Positions 37,000 through 49,221 of a stretch of 64,000 bases of DNA are shown one piece after another (the first letter of the stretch is position 1; each line of letters starts with the position of its first letter). Below the pieces are notes generated by a model. It saw only the letters and a program-made list of their open reading frames with translations, was not told the origin of the DNA and did no database searches. The stretch comes from Thuidium tamariscinum. Lineage: Eukaryota; Streptophyta; Bryopsida; Hypnales; Thuidiaceae. A program made the position numbers and the translations under genes. The stretch lies in the NCBI GenBank assembly GCA_947034885.2, contig OX344755.2, positions 5,396,501 through 5,460,500 on the forward strand, given 5' to 3'.

Positions 37000-39333
37000 G
37001 TTTTCTTTCTCCGGAAAGTTTTATATTCAAATGGCACTATAAGCCTTACATATTTCAAAATCAATGTATTACTTATGTACTCTATCTTTTGAAAGTTTAT
37101 CTTTCAATTCAACTTGATTTCTTCTTTGCATTTTTGCGTTATAAAGGTAGGCTTGTGGTCATACATTTATGGGTGTTTTATTATTGCAGATGGAAGTGTC
37201 TCCAGTAGTTCTTTCCCAAGAAGAAACTATCATGGAAACCCAAAACATGGATGTTACAAGTCAACCCCCCATTGGTGGTGAAGTGAGGAGAGGAGTCACA
37301 AGTGAAGATGTGGTGGAGGAATTCATGGATGAAGATGACAAGGACCTGTTAGAAGATGACCTCCGCCAATATCACAAGGTAGACTCTGTGAATACCATTG
37401 CAGGCTTGAGGATGAAGCCTGATCATCTGTTTCGGCTTCAAATTCCCTTATGCCGAATGGTAGCGATGCCCATGGTAAGACCTACTTTGTCTTGCGATCT
37501 TGAATTGCTTGAACACGAATTTGCAAAGGGCTACCTCGACGGAGCAGCAGTTTTCTACGTCACAACCACAAATGAAGCCGGAGAAAGCTCCAAATTCACA
37601 GAGGAGGAGATAGAGAAATGGGGGCCTTTATGGAGAGAGAAGAATGAGATCTTCGAAGCCCATGTCCAGTCTGTTCCCGAATTGAGTTTCTTGAAGAACT
37701 TAAAGTTCTTTGTGTGTGACGGAAATCACCGCCTACTGTCATGAATGAATCATATTTCCCGACTGCACTCCAATGACATAACTTGGCACTATGCAGTGGA
37801 CTCAATTGTGTTGGACACGAAGGGCAAAATTGAAGTTGCTATGCATGTCATGCATGACATTAACAAGTAAGTTGTTTACTTTAATTTTGTCTTTGAAGTT
37901 TTGTTTTATATTTTTAGAAAATTTTGAAACTATTTCATCTTTGCTTATAGAATATGAAATGCATATACTTATAAAGCCTTGTTGAATTTCAGGTCTACAG
38001 AGGGCTCACACGTGAAGACCAATTTGGTTCATACCCTTTATAGGGTTCAGAAGTATGGGCTTTTACCCATAGAGCGCTTCAACGAAATGTTGAGGCCATC
38101 TGAGCTTAAACGCTGTTCTGCACAGAAATTGAGGAAGACATGGTATTCGATGCCACTTGAGGTCTTCACATCCTTTGTTTTTCGGGTATGAAATTATTGT
38201 GATTATTCTTCCTTTCAATACAATTATTACAATGTGTTTCAGTATGTTCAGTTTTGTTCTTAAAGCTTTTGTTCACTTTGATTGGCCTTGGAAATGTGCA
38301 GCAAGAGATTTCTCAAGCCGCAGATGCTGCAGTACGAAAGTACAACGAGATCACGCCAGAGGAAAAGAAAACTGCGGAGGGACTTGCTCACGCTATGAGA
38401 TCTACAGCACATGAGAGAACTGGAAAACTCAATGTGAAGATGTTGAAATTGGCCGCCGTTGCTAATCTAGCTAATGAGCCTGACTTTTTGAAAGAGGTAA
38501 CTACTTTGCATACTTCAAAAAATTAAGAAAATGCTTTATTCCTTGAAAATTAGAAGAGTGAATCTCACATGATTTTTTTCAGGTTGAGAAACACTGGACT
38601 ACAAATGAGGTTCCCGAGATGACTCTCGAGAAACTCCAAATGGTTGCAACATGCAATACAACGGCAGCTCACAAGATCAAATTCTTGCAGTGGTGGAACT
38701 CTTCTATTCCCTCACGTGATGCAAGGCGTTTCCCACCTAGGCCAGTGTCTGAGCTACTACTTGGACCATTTCTAAACCGTTGTGTTTGGTATGCTGGGGT
38801 AAGTAACTTACTTAGAAGTTTGTTTTCAAGTTTAACAATTTCTATATTTGATGTTTATAATAATTTGAATTTTCTAATCATGAGGCATAGGACTTTTAAT
38901 CATGTGAATTGTAATTCTTTTTTTCTTTGATCCAGATTGAGGATGCAGTGGTGGATATCTTTGAGGGTGTTGTGAGGCATGACAACATACCTATAGATAT
39001 GAACGTTTCACAGAAACCAGAGACTCTCCTTGACTATTTAGAAGGTTGGAGAACAAAGATCTGGGATCAAGGATTTCTAGCTCACCTTCGTGGAGCTAAC
39101 TACTTCAAAAAAAGCGATAACTTCAACACCTTTGAGGGATCAAAGCAGGCAGTAAGAAGGGTTCTTTTCCGGTGAGTCTCTAAAAATCATAGCTCATGTT
39201 TGTCATTATAGTTATTGAATGTCCTATAAGTCAATCTTTGCATTGGGGCACAAAAAAAAAATTTCAAAAAAATCTTGAATTGAAGTAGGAAATGAAAAAG
39301 TAGAGGGGTCCTTGAGCATCCTCCTCAACATAG

Positions 39334-39345
39334 CTCGGATCCGAG
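39334..39345. repeat. CTCGGATCCGAG palindrome in methylase intron 5
   Basis: Centre of an almost perfect palindrome of about 78 bp, running from GGGGTCC near 39305 through CAACATAGCTCGG and its mirror to GGGACCCCCC near 39375. It lies in the 609 bp intron 39172-39780. Confidence 0.7.
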
Positions 39346-39570
39346 CTATGTTGAGGAGAAAGCTCAGGGACCCCCCTAGTTCTAGCCCCTTGCAAACTTT
39401 GAAGTCCCAAAGTTTGATTTTTTTCATCTGAAACTGCAATTTTAGAGTGAATTATGAGGAATTAAAAGTCCATTCTTGCATAAGATGACCAAATTTTTTT
39501 TTAAGAAAATCAAGAAATCAAGTAGCATATCAAAAACTGGGGGGGTCCTTCAGCTACCTTCAAGAGTTAG

Positions 39571-39582
39571 CTCGGATCCGAG
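39571..39582. repeat. Second CTCGGATCCGAG palindrome in methylase intron 5
   Basis: Same layout as the previous one, 237 bp further on: GGGGGGTCC near 39540, GAGTTAGCTCGG and its mirror, and GGACCCCCCC near 39605. Confidence 0.7.
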
Positions 39583-41996
39583 CTAACTCACGGACGTTGC
39601 TCAAGGACCCCCCCCAGTTCTTCTCTCTTGCAGACTTTGAAGTTAAAATTTTCCATCTCAAATTGAGAATTTAGAAAAAATACTTTGTAGTTGGTATCCT
39701 TTCAAAGAGGTTGTCAAATCATTTGGTAGTTGAGATTGAATTTTATCATTTGTATTTATTGAATCCTTTTGAAACTGCAGGTACTTCAAATATGAGCTCG
39801 AAGGTAAAGAAGCAATCAAGACTGAGGACCTACCTTCCTTCTTGAAGAATTTTCTAGACCGCAACTCCAAAGACTGCATGTATACTCCGATGCAGCTTAA
39901 GACCTTCACTACCTCACACCTCAGTGGTGGTGGATGGTACATTGACTGCCCCATCTCCTACACGCATCCGTCAGAGGTAGAGTTGCGGGCTTCTTTGGAA
40001 GGACAAGGCACCATCAACTTGGACGTTGACGAGTTTCCAGGACTTAGTGAGAATGAGAGGAAGAGGGCTATTGCAAAGAGGGAGACCATGGACAGGAGGA
40101 AGGCTGCACGGATTCAACTTGCTTTGGAACACAAGGAGAAGAAGGAGGCAGAGCGTTTGGCCAAATTGGCGGAGAAGGAGAAGGAGAAGGAGGAGAAGGA
40201 CAAGGAAAAGGAGAAAGGTAAAGGAAAGAAGAAGGAAGAAGGAAGTGGCATTCCAACGTCGTCTGCAGTGGATGAGGGCTCCCAAATGCAGGGTGCATCA
40301 CAAGGTGGGTTGAAGAGGAAGGCTGTACTTCAGACTTCACGGAGGAGGTGATAACACAAGGGACACAAGTCATTGCTCTTGGAGATGACGATGATGTCAC
40401 CTCGGAGGAATTGCTTCTTGATGTCTCAATTTCAGAGGTAGTCGACAACGAAGGAGTCCGGGGACCAAACCCTTATTCAGAGGTCATGGATTTTCTACAA
40501 AAGGTAATATTCTTCTTTCTCTTAGCAATGGAGATTGTTATTTGATTAACAAGCGCTTATTTTCTGAACTTGTTCTTGAATATACTCATGTATTGAAGAA
40601 ATGCTCTTGTAGATGGTCGTAGGTAAGGCCAGGGTGTATGATGGGGTCATCAATCGACAGCCAGGATTTGATCTCATGATCTTTGACTGCTAGGAGAACT
40701 TGCCAGTGCCAGAGATAGGGGGGTCGAAGCACATTCCTTATTGGAATGCAGATAAGGACTACTTTACAATTTTCCAGGCTTTCAACTTTGCACACAAACA
40801 TTTGCAGGACGATGGGTGCCTTGTAGTGTTTCATTCTTGGGGCCAGGACTCCTTGGAAACCATTGCAGGACTTCTTCAGGAATATCCAAACATCAAGAAG
40901 AAGAAGAAGTACTGGATGGGCATGAATCGGATGCACCTTACATCGGCAGTTCACCCCGACCAAACGGTAAGACTCTATCATTTCATTATAATAATTTAAT
41001 ATATTTGAATTTGTTGCTTTTTATAGTTTTCTAATCTCATGTGAGTTTTGATTATGCCTGTAGACATTGAAGTTTGGCATCACCCTTTTTGTCAAACATC
41101 TGGGAGCCAAGGGGAAATCGAACTTTGAATTCAGGCGCTCTCAGACCATGCTGAAGGCAAAGGTATGCCTTCGGCGTGATGACTTGCTCATGAACTACAC
41201 CACGGAGGACACGATGTTGGTGAATGACATGGATCGAATGGCCTGGCGAGGAGCTCGAGAGAAGGACCCGCGCTTCATTCAATTCATCATCGAGGGCACC
41301 ACGGATGAAGGGGACATTGTGGTAGACTGCACTGCATCTACAGGTGAATTCTTGTTCTACAACTTTTGCACAATGAAATTATTTTTATAGAAGATCATTA
41401 TGCAGATGATGTAAATTATGGTTTTTGGCAGGTGCTTCCATTATTGCTTGTCGTGCTACCGGGAGGCATATTGTAGCGTTGGAGGAAGATAAGAGGATTT
41501 TCCAGCATGTCCTCTTGCCAATGAAGAAGTCTGCTTCTCCAGTGACCGCAGATCCGAGTGTGGAGGAGCCCACAGTTGTATTATCACAAGACCAAGAGGC
41601 CATGGTGATAATACCTCGAAAATTTGTTCGGTGCCCTAAACCTAGTAAGTAAGTTTTTCCTAAATTCAATTTTCTCAAATTCTTGATCTTTCTTATGTTT
41701 CATACATCTAACAATGCTTCTATTGAATTTACAGCAGCGAGGGAGTGATCGTGCAGGACCAAGTAAAGAAGAGACGAAGACTCATTTTGAGCCCAGAGAA
41801 GCCATTCGATCTTCCAGTCTATGCAGAGCAGCTAGCTTCAGCGTTTGCGGAGTTTGGCACTTCCAAACCCAAACACCGTAAACCTTCGTACGCTCTAAAT
41901 GTCTTAGAATTCATAGATGGATCGGCATTGGAAGGTAAAGAGACTTCAGACTCTTCTAGTGATAGGGACTCTGCAGCGGAGTCTACTGCATATTAG

Positions 41997-42549
41997 ACTC
42001 ATGAGATTGACGTATCTCATAAGTCAAATCAGTATGTTTGGATTTTCATTATGATTGGATTTGTGTGCTTTATGGCTATATGTTGTGTGATTTTTCTCAT
42101 CTAGTCTTGTATTCTAAGCCTAAATCCTAGAGAAGAACTACCTAAAAAAAACTTCACCAAATGAAGTATTTGAACTTCTTTAAAATGAGTTGAAGAGCAT
42201 TATTGTATTTTTTTGAAGCAAAGTTTAATTTTTAGAAACGTGGCTGTACCTTGAAATTCACCCTTAGTATAGTATGCTAATATACAAATTATGAGTTTGA
42301 AAAAGGTCAATATGAACCTTTTCATTAAACAGCCTAAATCCAGGAAATTATTGGGCCCAATTAGTTGATGGGATTACACCTAATTGAATATCTTACGACA
42401 TCTTACAATAAATCTTATTCTCAAATATAAAAGGATTCTTCACTTATAAAATGGGAAACAGAATAATATTGTACTCAGTACTCCATGAAAGGGGACATGA
42501 AAAAAAGTTGTCAAAAAAATAATATTCATATCCTTCAAAGTTAGCATCC
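41997..42549. other. 3' flank of the methylase gene, no feature recognised
   Basis: AT-rich sequence after the methylase stop, presumably 3' UTR and terminator. No open frame or repeat of note is visible. Confidence 0.3.
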
Positions 42550-43070
42550 AACAAAATGGGGATTTTAATAAATATTAACCTTCTTTAAAGTCTCTATGGA
42601 ATTAATGGGGAGTGAAATAACTATTGACCTCTTACATTGTCTTCATTAAAAAAAATGGGGAGTCAAATCCCTAGAACCTCATACTACATCTACATCCAAA
42701 AAAAGGGGAACTCAAAGAAATATTCACCTCTTGAAATATCTTTAAAAAAAATGGGGAGTGAAATAAATATAAACCTCCTACATTGTCTGCATGAAAAAAA
42801 AATTGGAAGTGAAATATATATTTACCTCCTTCCGTGCTTCCATCCCAAAAAATGGGCATCGAAATAGACATTCACCTCGTAGAAAATCTTCGTCAAAAAA
42901 AATGGGGAAAGAAAAAAATATTCACCTTCTGGAATGTCTATACCAAACGAGATGGGGACTGAAATCAATATTGACTTCCTACAATGTCTCTGACCAAAAA
43001 AATGGGGAATGAAATAAATATCCACTTCTTATAAGGTCTCCGTCTTCAATAATGGGTGAGTGAATAAAAT
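42550..43070. repeat. Subterminal tandem repeats of the MULE, about 58 bp units
   Basis: About nine degenerate units, each with AAAATGGGGA(G)TGAAATAAATATT, CACCTCCTACA and TGTCT(C/T) wording. They lie inside the right terminal inverted repeat. Subterminal arrays of this kind are common in large DNA transposons and can bind transposase. Open frames through them are by-products. Confidence 0.7.
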
Positions 43071-43214
43071 ATTTCATGTTTCTCAAAATACAGTATACTT
43101 CCAAGAAATAAATGGTGAAGAATGGAAACAAACGTATGATCCTAAAGCTACTCAATTTTTTTCATCCAAAATTTGGAAACCCAAGCTATTTTGATGAACC
43201 CCAAATTTTTAGAT

Positions 43215-43415
43215 AAGAATTTCTAAACCCTGAACCCTAACAATCCAAAAACAGTATAGATTTTCCAAAACCACGGTCATAGGTAAATCCACGGTTACAG
43301 ATCCTCATCCACTTTTTTGGAAAAAAAATCCACTTTTTTGGAAAAAAAAAGTTCCTGCTCACAGACTCACAGGCTCATAGGCTCACGCTCCCAGGCTCAC
43401 ACGCTAGCAACCCTG
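43215..43415. repeat. Right terminal inverted repeat of the MULE
   Basis: Read inverted, it starts CAGGGTTGCTAGCGTGTGAG and continues with GAGC/GTGAG reiterations, a T-rich zone and two ACCGTGG pieces, paralleling the left end at 24150-24345. Confidence 0.75.
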
Positions 43416-44481
43416 TATTTAATATATAAGAAGAAGGTACCCTAGGAAGGAAAAACATAGAAAAATTCTCAAAGTAGGTGATCTAGAAAAGTACAAAATC
43501 TCATGAAAATTAGTGTTCACATTTTAATTTTCAAAAAACAAATTTCTTTTAAGGAAAAAACTTAAGATTGACCATTTGGATAGAGTTGATGGTCATGAGA
43601 TTTCACTAGAAGAATGATCTCAAAACCATTTTCAATGTTCAAAAATTGCATGCATAAGTGTATTATTTGCACTCATGTGAAGGTCATAAAATAATACATT
43701 TTCAAATTTTCTTTGGTAGATATATGCTTTTCTACTATGCAAATAGACTATGAAAATTTCAACTCTAGATAATTAAATTTGGAGAATCTTAATATAATAA
43801 AACACTAAAAAAATCATAGAGTTTAGAAAATGAAAAATGATGAAAATTCACTTTTAATTTTGAATATTTATTTTAATTTCAAAAAGTAAAGGATCTAATT
43901 TACATCAAATTAGACTTCTCCAAAAATTATTTCATATTCTTAGGACTTAAGAATTAAGATTCAAAAGTTGTAGTAGGAAATAACAACATTACTTCAATTG
44001 TTACATCAAATAGGATTGATATCTCTTGCAATGACCCTTGTATCTTACATTGTAAGATATTGGCATTTGAATTGAGAGATAGCTTGTGAGCAATTGCACT
44101 TTGCAAGGTCACATTTGCATGAAACAATGCATGGCAAATTTTATTAAAATGGTAGTATTCTATATGCCTTTTTTTAAACCATGTGGTTTTAACTAAATAC
44201 TAACATCTAGGACAGGTTTAGATTTTTAGACATCTACAATGCATATAAATCTCAAAGATCTATGACAAATTTAGATTTCAAACCGTACAATTTGAAACAT
44301 TTTGGACTAGTATAGATTTTAGACATCTACAGCACATATAGATTTCAAAAATCTATAATGAATTTAGATTTCAGATTATATGGTTTGAAACATCTTTGAC
44401 TAGTATAGATTTCAAACATCTATAATATATATATTGATTTCAAAAATCCATGACAAATTTAGATTTCATATCTTGTATTTT

Positions 44482-44818
44482 CACTACAACAAAACATGGT
44501 AAAAAAAACCGCTCTCAAAAATCGAGTGGGGTTCTTAATTTTTGCCACGTTTTTGTGCATGCGTGCGTAGTGGATTTTCACGGTTTTTTGCAATTTTCCA
44601 CTGCAATTTTTGGAATTTTGGGGTGTGTAATATACCATTGGAAAGGTACCTGAAATACCTTTCCAATGGTATATTAAACGCCCCAAAATTCCAAAAATTG
44701 CAATGGGAAATTGCAAAAAACCATGAAAATCCACTACGCGCACATGCAAAAAAACGGGCAAAAAGAACCGCACTCAATTTTTGAGTGCGGTTTTTTTTTA
44801 CCATGTTTTGTTGTAGTG
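44482..44818. mobile_element. CACTA-type foldback MITE
   Basis: 337 bp, almost entirely palindromic. It begins CACTACAACAAAACATGG and ends with the exact inverse. TTT is duplicated on each side (44479-44481 and 44819-44821). Copy 1 has the empty site at about 3478-3485. CACTA termini with a 3 bp target duplication identify the CACTA (En/Spm) superfamily. The centre holds ACCATTGGAAAGGTA and its mirror, shared with the foldback element at 13014-16798. Transcripts would form a long hairpin. Confidence 0.88.
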
Positions 44819-45536
44819 TTTGATTCATAAAAAGTGTTAGAATAATGGAATGTTGCCAATTTAATGAAATTTGCTATACAACCTTGTTGGTGATATGGCA
44901 AATTTTATAAAAATAGCAACATTCCATTACTTTAACACTTTTTATAGTTCAAACCACATGGTTTGAAATTTAAATCTCTCATAGATTATCAAACTCTATA
45001 TATTTTGTAGATGTTTGAAATCTATATGTATCCATTTATTCAAGATGTTTCAAGCTGCACATTTTGAAATCTATATGCATCCTAGATGTCTGAAAATCTA
45101 TACTAATCCTAGATGTCAAACTTCAGTTCAAATTGCGTAGTCTAAAAAATGGCATATGGAATACCAAGAGTTTGCCATATAGAAAAAATTCACCATTGGT
45201 GCTTCTTTGAATTCATTCTTCAAAGCAAGTAGGCTACATGCTTGAAAATTTTCAAATCATTTGGAATTGTCCAACATATACCAAAAATGTAGAAAGAAGT
45301 AGAAAATGATTCAAGAAACTAGATTGCTAATATTTTGTTTTGGAATTGAAAAATGCCAATTCTATAGGTTATAATGTTATAGTAAACAATATAAATCCTA
45401 TAGTTTTATTGTTTTTCAAAAAACATTGAATATTGACTTAAATAAAGGACTAGTCAAAGGTTTATTTTAGAATATAAAATCTATAATTGTCCACAAACTA
45501 AGACTTATTGATTACAATAGAATGATTCAAAGTTTT

Positions 45537-45540
<4 letters not shown>

Positions 45541-45576
<36 letters not shown>
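45541..45576. repeat. (AT)n microsatellite
   Basis: 18 AT units, the copy 2 counterpart of the mixed CA/TA array at 4126-4158. Confidence 0.95.
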
Positions 45577-45578
<2 letters not shown>

Positions 45579-47488
45579 ACCTTGAAAATCAATTTCAAAT
45601 TTTTGTTTTTGAAAAAAGTGATTTTTTAATATTGACTTTGATTGCCTTATCAGTGAAAAAACTACACATCATACAATAACTTTTTTACCACAAAATTTCA
45701 AAATTTCAAAATTTTTGTCAGTGCCTTGAAGCTAGATATTCTTTGTTGATAAGTTATATGCAAATTTCAAAGAAAATTAAATAAGAAACTCCATTCATAG
45801 TGAGTTGGCCAAAATTTCTATATTGCCAAAAAACTAGCTTGGTTCTTCAAGGGTCTAAATTGTATGATAAAATTGATGAAATTGAAATAAATAATATATA
45901 TTTTCTTATAAAGTATAAAGATAAGGATCATGCCAAAATTCATGAAAAGATTTAGGCAACGAAGGATTTGTCTTGACATATTGCCATAATACTAAATTTT
46001 GTTAAAATGGCGATATTCCAAATGCCATTTTTCAAAGTGCATGGTTTGAATTGAAAATGGACATTTAGGAGTGGTATAGATTTTCAAACATCTAGGACAT
46101 ATATAGATTTCCAAAATCAATTAATAGTTTAGATTTCGGACCATGCAATCTAAAGTATCTTGGACAAGTATAGATTTCAGATATGTATAATATATATAGA
46201 TTTCAAAAATCTATGACAAATTTAGATTTCAAACCACGAAGTTTGAACTGTATAAAGTGTCAAACTAATGGAATACTGCCATTTTAATGAAATTTGCCAT
46301 CATAGGTGTTTGTCCATATACATACATATTCCTCTATTTAGTCCTCTATACGACAATATTTTCTATTGCCTCCTTATGCTTGGAACTCACGTATTATACT
46401 TTATTAGATACCTATATGAGAGGGGATTATCAATGAATTGAAGAATTGTTGTTGGTTGAGAGGTCATAGAAGACAATTTCATTCATTATGGTGCAGTTTC
46501 TTTTTTTCAAAGATTCAATTTGAGACTCTTGCATCATTGCTAAACAATGTTATAGCCAATTTTTTTTTCAAAAAGGCACATTTAAACAAAGATTCATGCC
46601 TCCCCCTCCCTAATCCAACCATAGCTCACATTTTCACAACTAAACTACTAAAGGCTAAAACTAACAAAAATGGCAAATTTTGTTAAAACGGTAGTATTCC
46701 ATTAGTTTGACACTTTGATAGTTCAGATCGCACGGTATATAATGTAAAACAGTCATAGATTTTTGAAATCTATATGTGTTGTAGATATCTGAAATCTATA
46801 TCTCTCTAAAATGGTTTGGAATCTAAATCAATTATAGATTTTAGAAATTCACATATGTCCTAAATGTGTGAAAATCTATAACAATCCTAGATGTCAGTTT
46901 TCAGTTTAGACTGCACACTCAAAATATGGCATTTGGAATACCACCATTTTAACAAAATTCACTATAAAACCCCAAGCTCATGTGAACTTTAATGGCAAAT
47001 TTCATTAAAATGGCAAAATTCAATTAGTTTGATACTTTTTACAATGCAAACTGTGCAATCTAAAATCTAAATGTGTCATAGAGTTTTGAAATCTATAAAA
47101 ATCTTAGATATCTGAAAATCTGTACCTATTGTAGATGTTAGTTTTCAATTTGGATAGTACACTCTGAAGAATGGCATATGGAATACTTCCATTTTAACAA
47201 AATTCACCATCTTCATATTATTTTCTTTGTCTTGACAAGATGCAATTATCAATCTAAGTCTTGGATTTTGACTCTTTGAATTTGTAGTTTAAGTGCATTG
47301 GAAAGTTTGATCAAATCTTTTTTAAGGCGGTGGCTTTGATGTCGGTTACCTATCGCCTTGGAATCCAACTTTGGTCATGACTTCAAATCAATGTCCTTTT
47401 ACTAGTTTTAAGCGGAAGTGGGTCTCTTCAGAGCTCCTAGAACTCTGGAAGGCACGTGCGTCATACTGGTTGCTGAGGCATTCCAGCC

Positions 47489-49221
47489 AGCGATCCTAGA
47501 ATGGGTATAGGTCCCTTAGCAGGGTTGGCTATGGCACTGGGAAGAAATCGCCATGTCTGCGACAGTACTCTCTTTTTGGGAAATTTGGCTTATGCTTTGC
47601 TTTAAAAAAGTGGGCAATATAGCTCCCTATTTTTTTTAAATAGTACCGAAATGCTAAGTGAAAGCATTGTATGTTGAACTTCTGGCTAATTTATTTTTTC
47701 AAAAGTCTTTGTAAGTGCTAAGTGCTTCATAGCTCATTGGAAACATTGGCGATTTTGTAATGCAATTATTGGAGTAAAGTTGAAATTTTTTCACTTTCAG
47801 TTGTTCTCATTGAATATGCAATAGTGTTTTTTTTTGGAAACTTTGCAACTAGTGTCACTGGCAAGGGAGTTGAACCCTTCTTGCAATTGCAAGGCTGCCC
47901 AAGTGCAGTGCCAGTGTTCTGCACACAAGCAACAAGACACGTTAGCAGGGTTAGTATTACAAAACAAGTCAATTCTGCACAAGACAATCACAGGGAGTTA
48001 GTATTTTTTTAAAACAGTAACCAGAGCAGAAGATCACTACCGCAGCATCTGCAGCGAGCAACAACGACGTCTCTCCAGTCTCCACTTCAACCGACACAAG
48101 CCAAGATAGCTCTCCAAGATATCCAAACGACCTCTAGTCCTCCACAGAGCCGAGATCAACAACCCAAATGAACAGCCATCGCAGGAAGCCAATCTAGGTG
48201 GGTCAAATCACACTCTAATGTACCACAAAAGGGGTCAGACATACCAAAATCTACAATGTAAGTTCTTTCAATCTATTGTTTTCTAATGCAAATCTACTGG
48301 TTATACGTAATTTAGTCTTTTTTTTATTAGATCTTCAAGTCATGTTAAGACTAATAGTATTTTATTCATAAAAAATAGAAAAATTCTTTACTAAAAATCC
48401 AATTGTAGTTGAATTGTCAATGCGTCAGCTTTTTCAATGGACAAAAAGGAGTCTAATTTCTAATGAATAATAATGTGATTGAATCCAAAAAAATCATATA
48501 TGTATATATTAATATGATAGAGTAGAAAAGGACACTTTTGACACAAATTGATTATTTTTTTATTTTCTATAATATTCAGAAGTAAGAATTTTTGAACATT
48601 TTTTTCAATACATAAACTAATCCAAATGATCATTGTGTCAAAACAAAAAGTGTATATATTATTGACATCTAGGTCTCTAAATTATTATTTTTTGAAATTA
48701 AATGTTGAAATTTGTTTTTAGAACAAACTAATACTTTGTCGATAATCAATTAATTGATTAAAAAATTATACTATTTTTAGTTCAAAAATGATTTTCATAT
48801 AATCCTTTTTTATAATTGTATACTTGATAAGAATAAATTTTTTAGATAAAAAATCCTTTAAAAGTGCTATATTGTAAGAAAATTCCTAAATTTAGCTTGA
48901 TTTACATCTATTTAAGGATTTTTTTCATGAATTTTTTTTTCAAAATCATCAAAGGAATCCATTGCAATATTATCCATCTATTATTTTCTTTTTAAAATGA
49001 CAACATCAAAGTAATTTAAAGCTTTGAAACTTAAAAAAAGGACTCTAGTCATGTCCTAATAAAGTAATGCTTTTGGTACCTTTCAGTGTGGTTTGACCCA
49101 GGTGATGTTCAACATTAAGGAACATATAAAAGTGAGTAGCAAAGCTGGTAAAACCTCATGAAAACTAAGGAGAATTCAAATATGAGAATTCAAATGACTA
49201 ACTACTTAAAAGGATACTAAA
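47489..49221. other. hAT left subterminal region, no gene
   Basis: AT-rich DNA between the left end of the hAT element and the 3' end of its transposase. It probably includes the transposase 3' UTR. I see no second gene and no clear repeats. Confidence 0.4.

Larger units (their letters stand above)
37190..41996 (+). pseudogene. ParB-like domain fused to beta-class N4/N6 DNA-methyltransferase-like domain (MULE cargo, damaged)
   Basis: Ten exons at GT-AG sites: 37190-37866, 37993-38185, 38302-38496, 38583-38798, 38936-39171, 39781-40503, 40613-40966, 41064-41343, 41432-41648 and 41735-41996, about 1,118 codons. Residues 95-230 resemble a ParB/sulfiredoxin fold (RLQIPLCRMVAMPMVRP, then FFVCDGNHRL). 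A helical middle and an E/K-rich charged stretch (about 620-660) follow. The C-terminal third looks like a SAM-dependent methylase with motif order IV then I: FDLMIFDC, DDGCLVVFHSW, then DIVVDCTASTGAS..CRATGRHIVALEED. Fusions of ParB-like and DNA-methylase domains are known from bacteria and phages. Damage: TGA at 37742-37744 just after DGNHRL, TAG at 40691-40693 just after IFDC, and a frame change near 40305-40350. The catalytic DPPY-type motif is therefore diverged or lost. Likely role when whole: modifying element or host DNA in the nucleus (inference). Confidence 0.7.
24150..43415. mobile_element. Giant MULE-type DNA transposon with transposase and DNA-methylase cargo
   Basis: 19,266 bp inserted in copy 2 of the duplicated block. 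The 10 bp TATTTAATAT is repeated on both sides (24140-24149 and 43416-43425) and is present once in copy 1. The ends are imperfect inverted repeats of about 190 bp: both hold GCTAGCGTG followed by reiterated GTGAGC/TGGAGC wording, then a purine/T-rich part, then ACCTAT(G/A)ACCGTGG. TSD length and transposase type fit Mutator-like elements. Inside are a spliced transposase gene (minus strand), two plus-strand cargo genes, a solo LTR, intron palindromes and subterminal tandem repeats. The transposase reads open, so this copy may encode a working transposase, but the cargo methylase gene is damaged. Confidence 0.88.
43416..47487. repeat. Duplicated AT-rich block, copy 2, right part
   Basis: Resumes the match to copy 1 at about 2431 and continues to the counterpart of 6104, where the hAT element starts. 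It carries the same MITE-like family as copy 1 (between about 44132 and 47209), plus a CACTA MITE that copy 1 lacks. Non-coding. Confidence 0.92.

Noticed and set aside
40305-40333. A 29 bp intron that would restore the methylase frame
   Set aside because: It has GT and AG ends, but is far shorter than known plant introns; a frame change is the simpler reading.
42637-43025. Open frames in the 42.6-43.0 kb region as genes
   Set aside because: They read through 58 bp tandem repeats in several frames on both strands and have no independent support.
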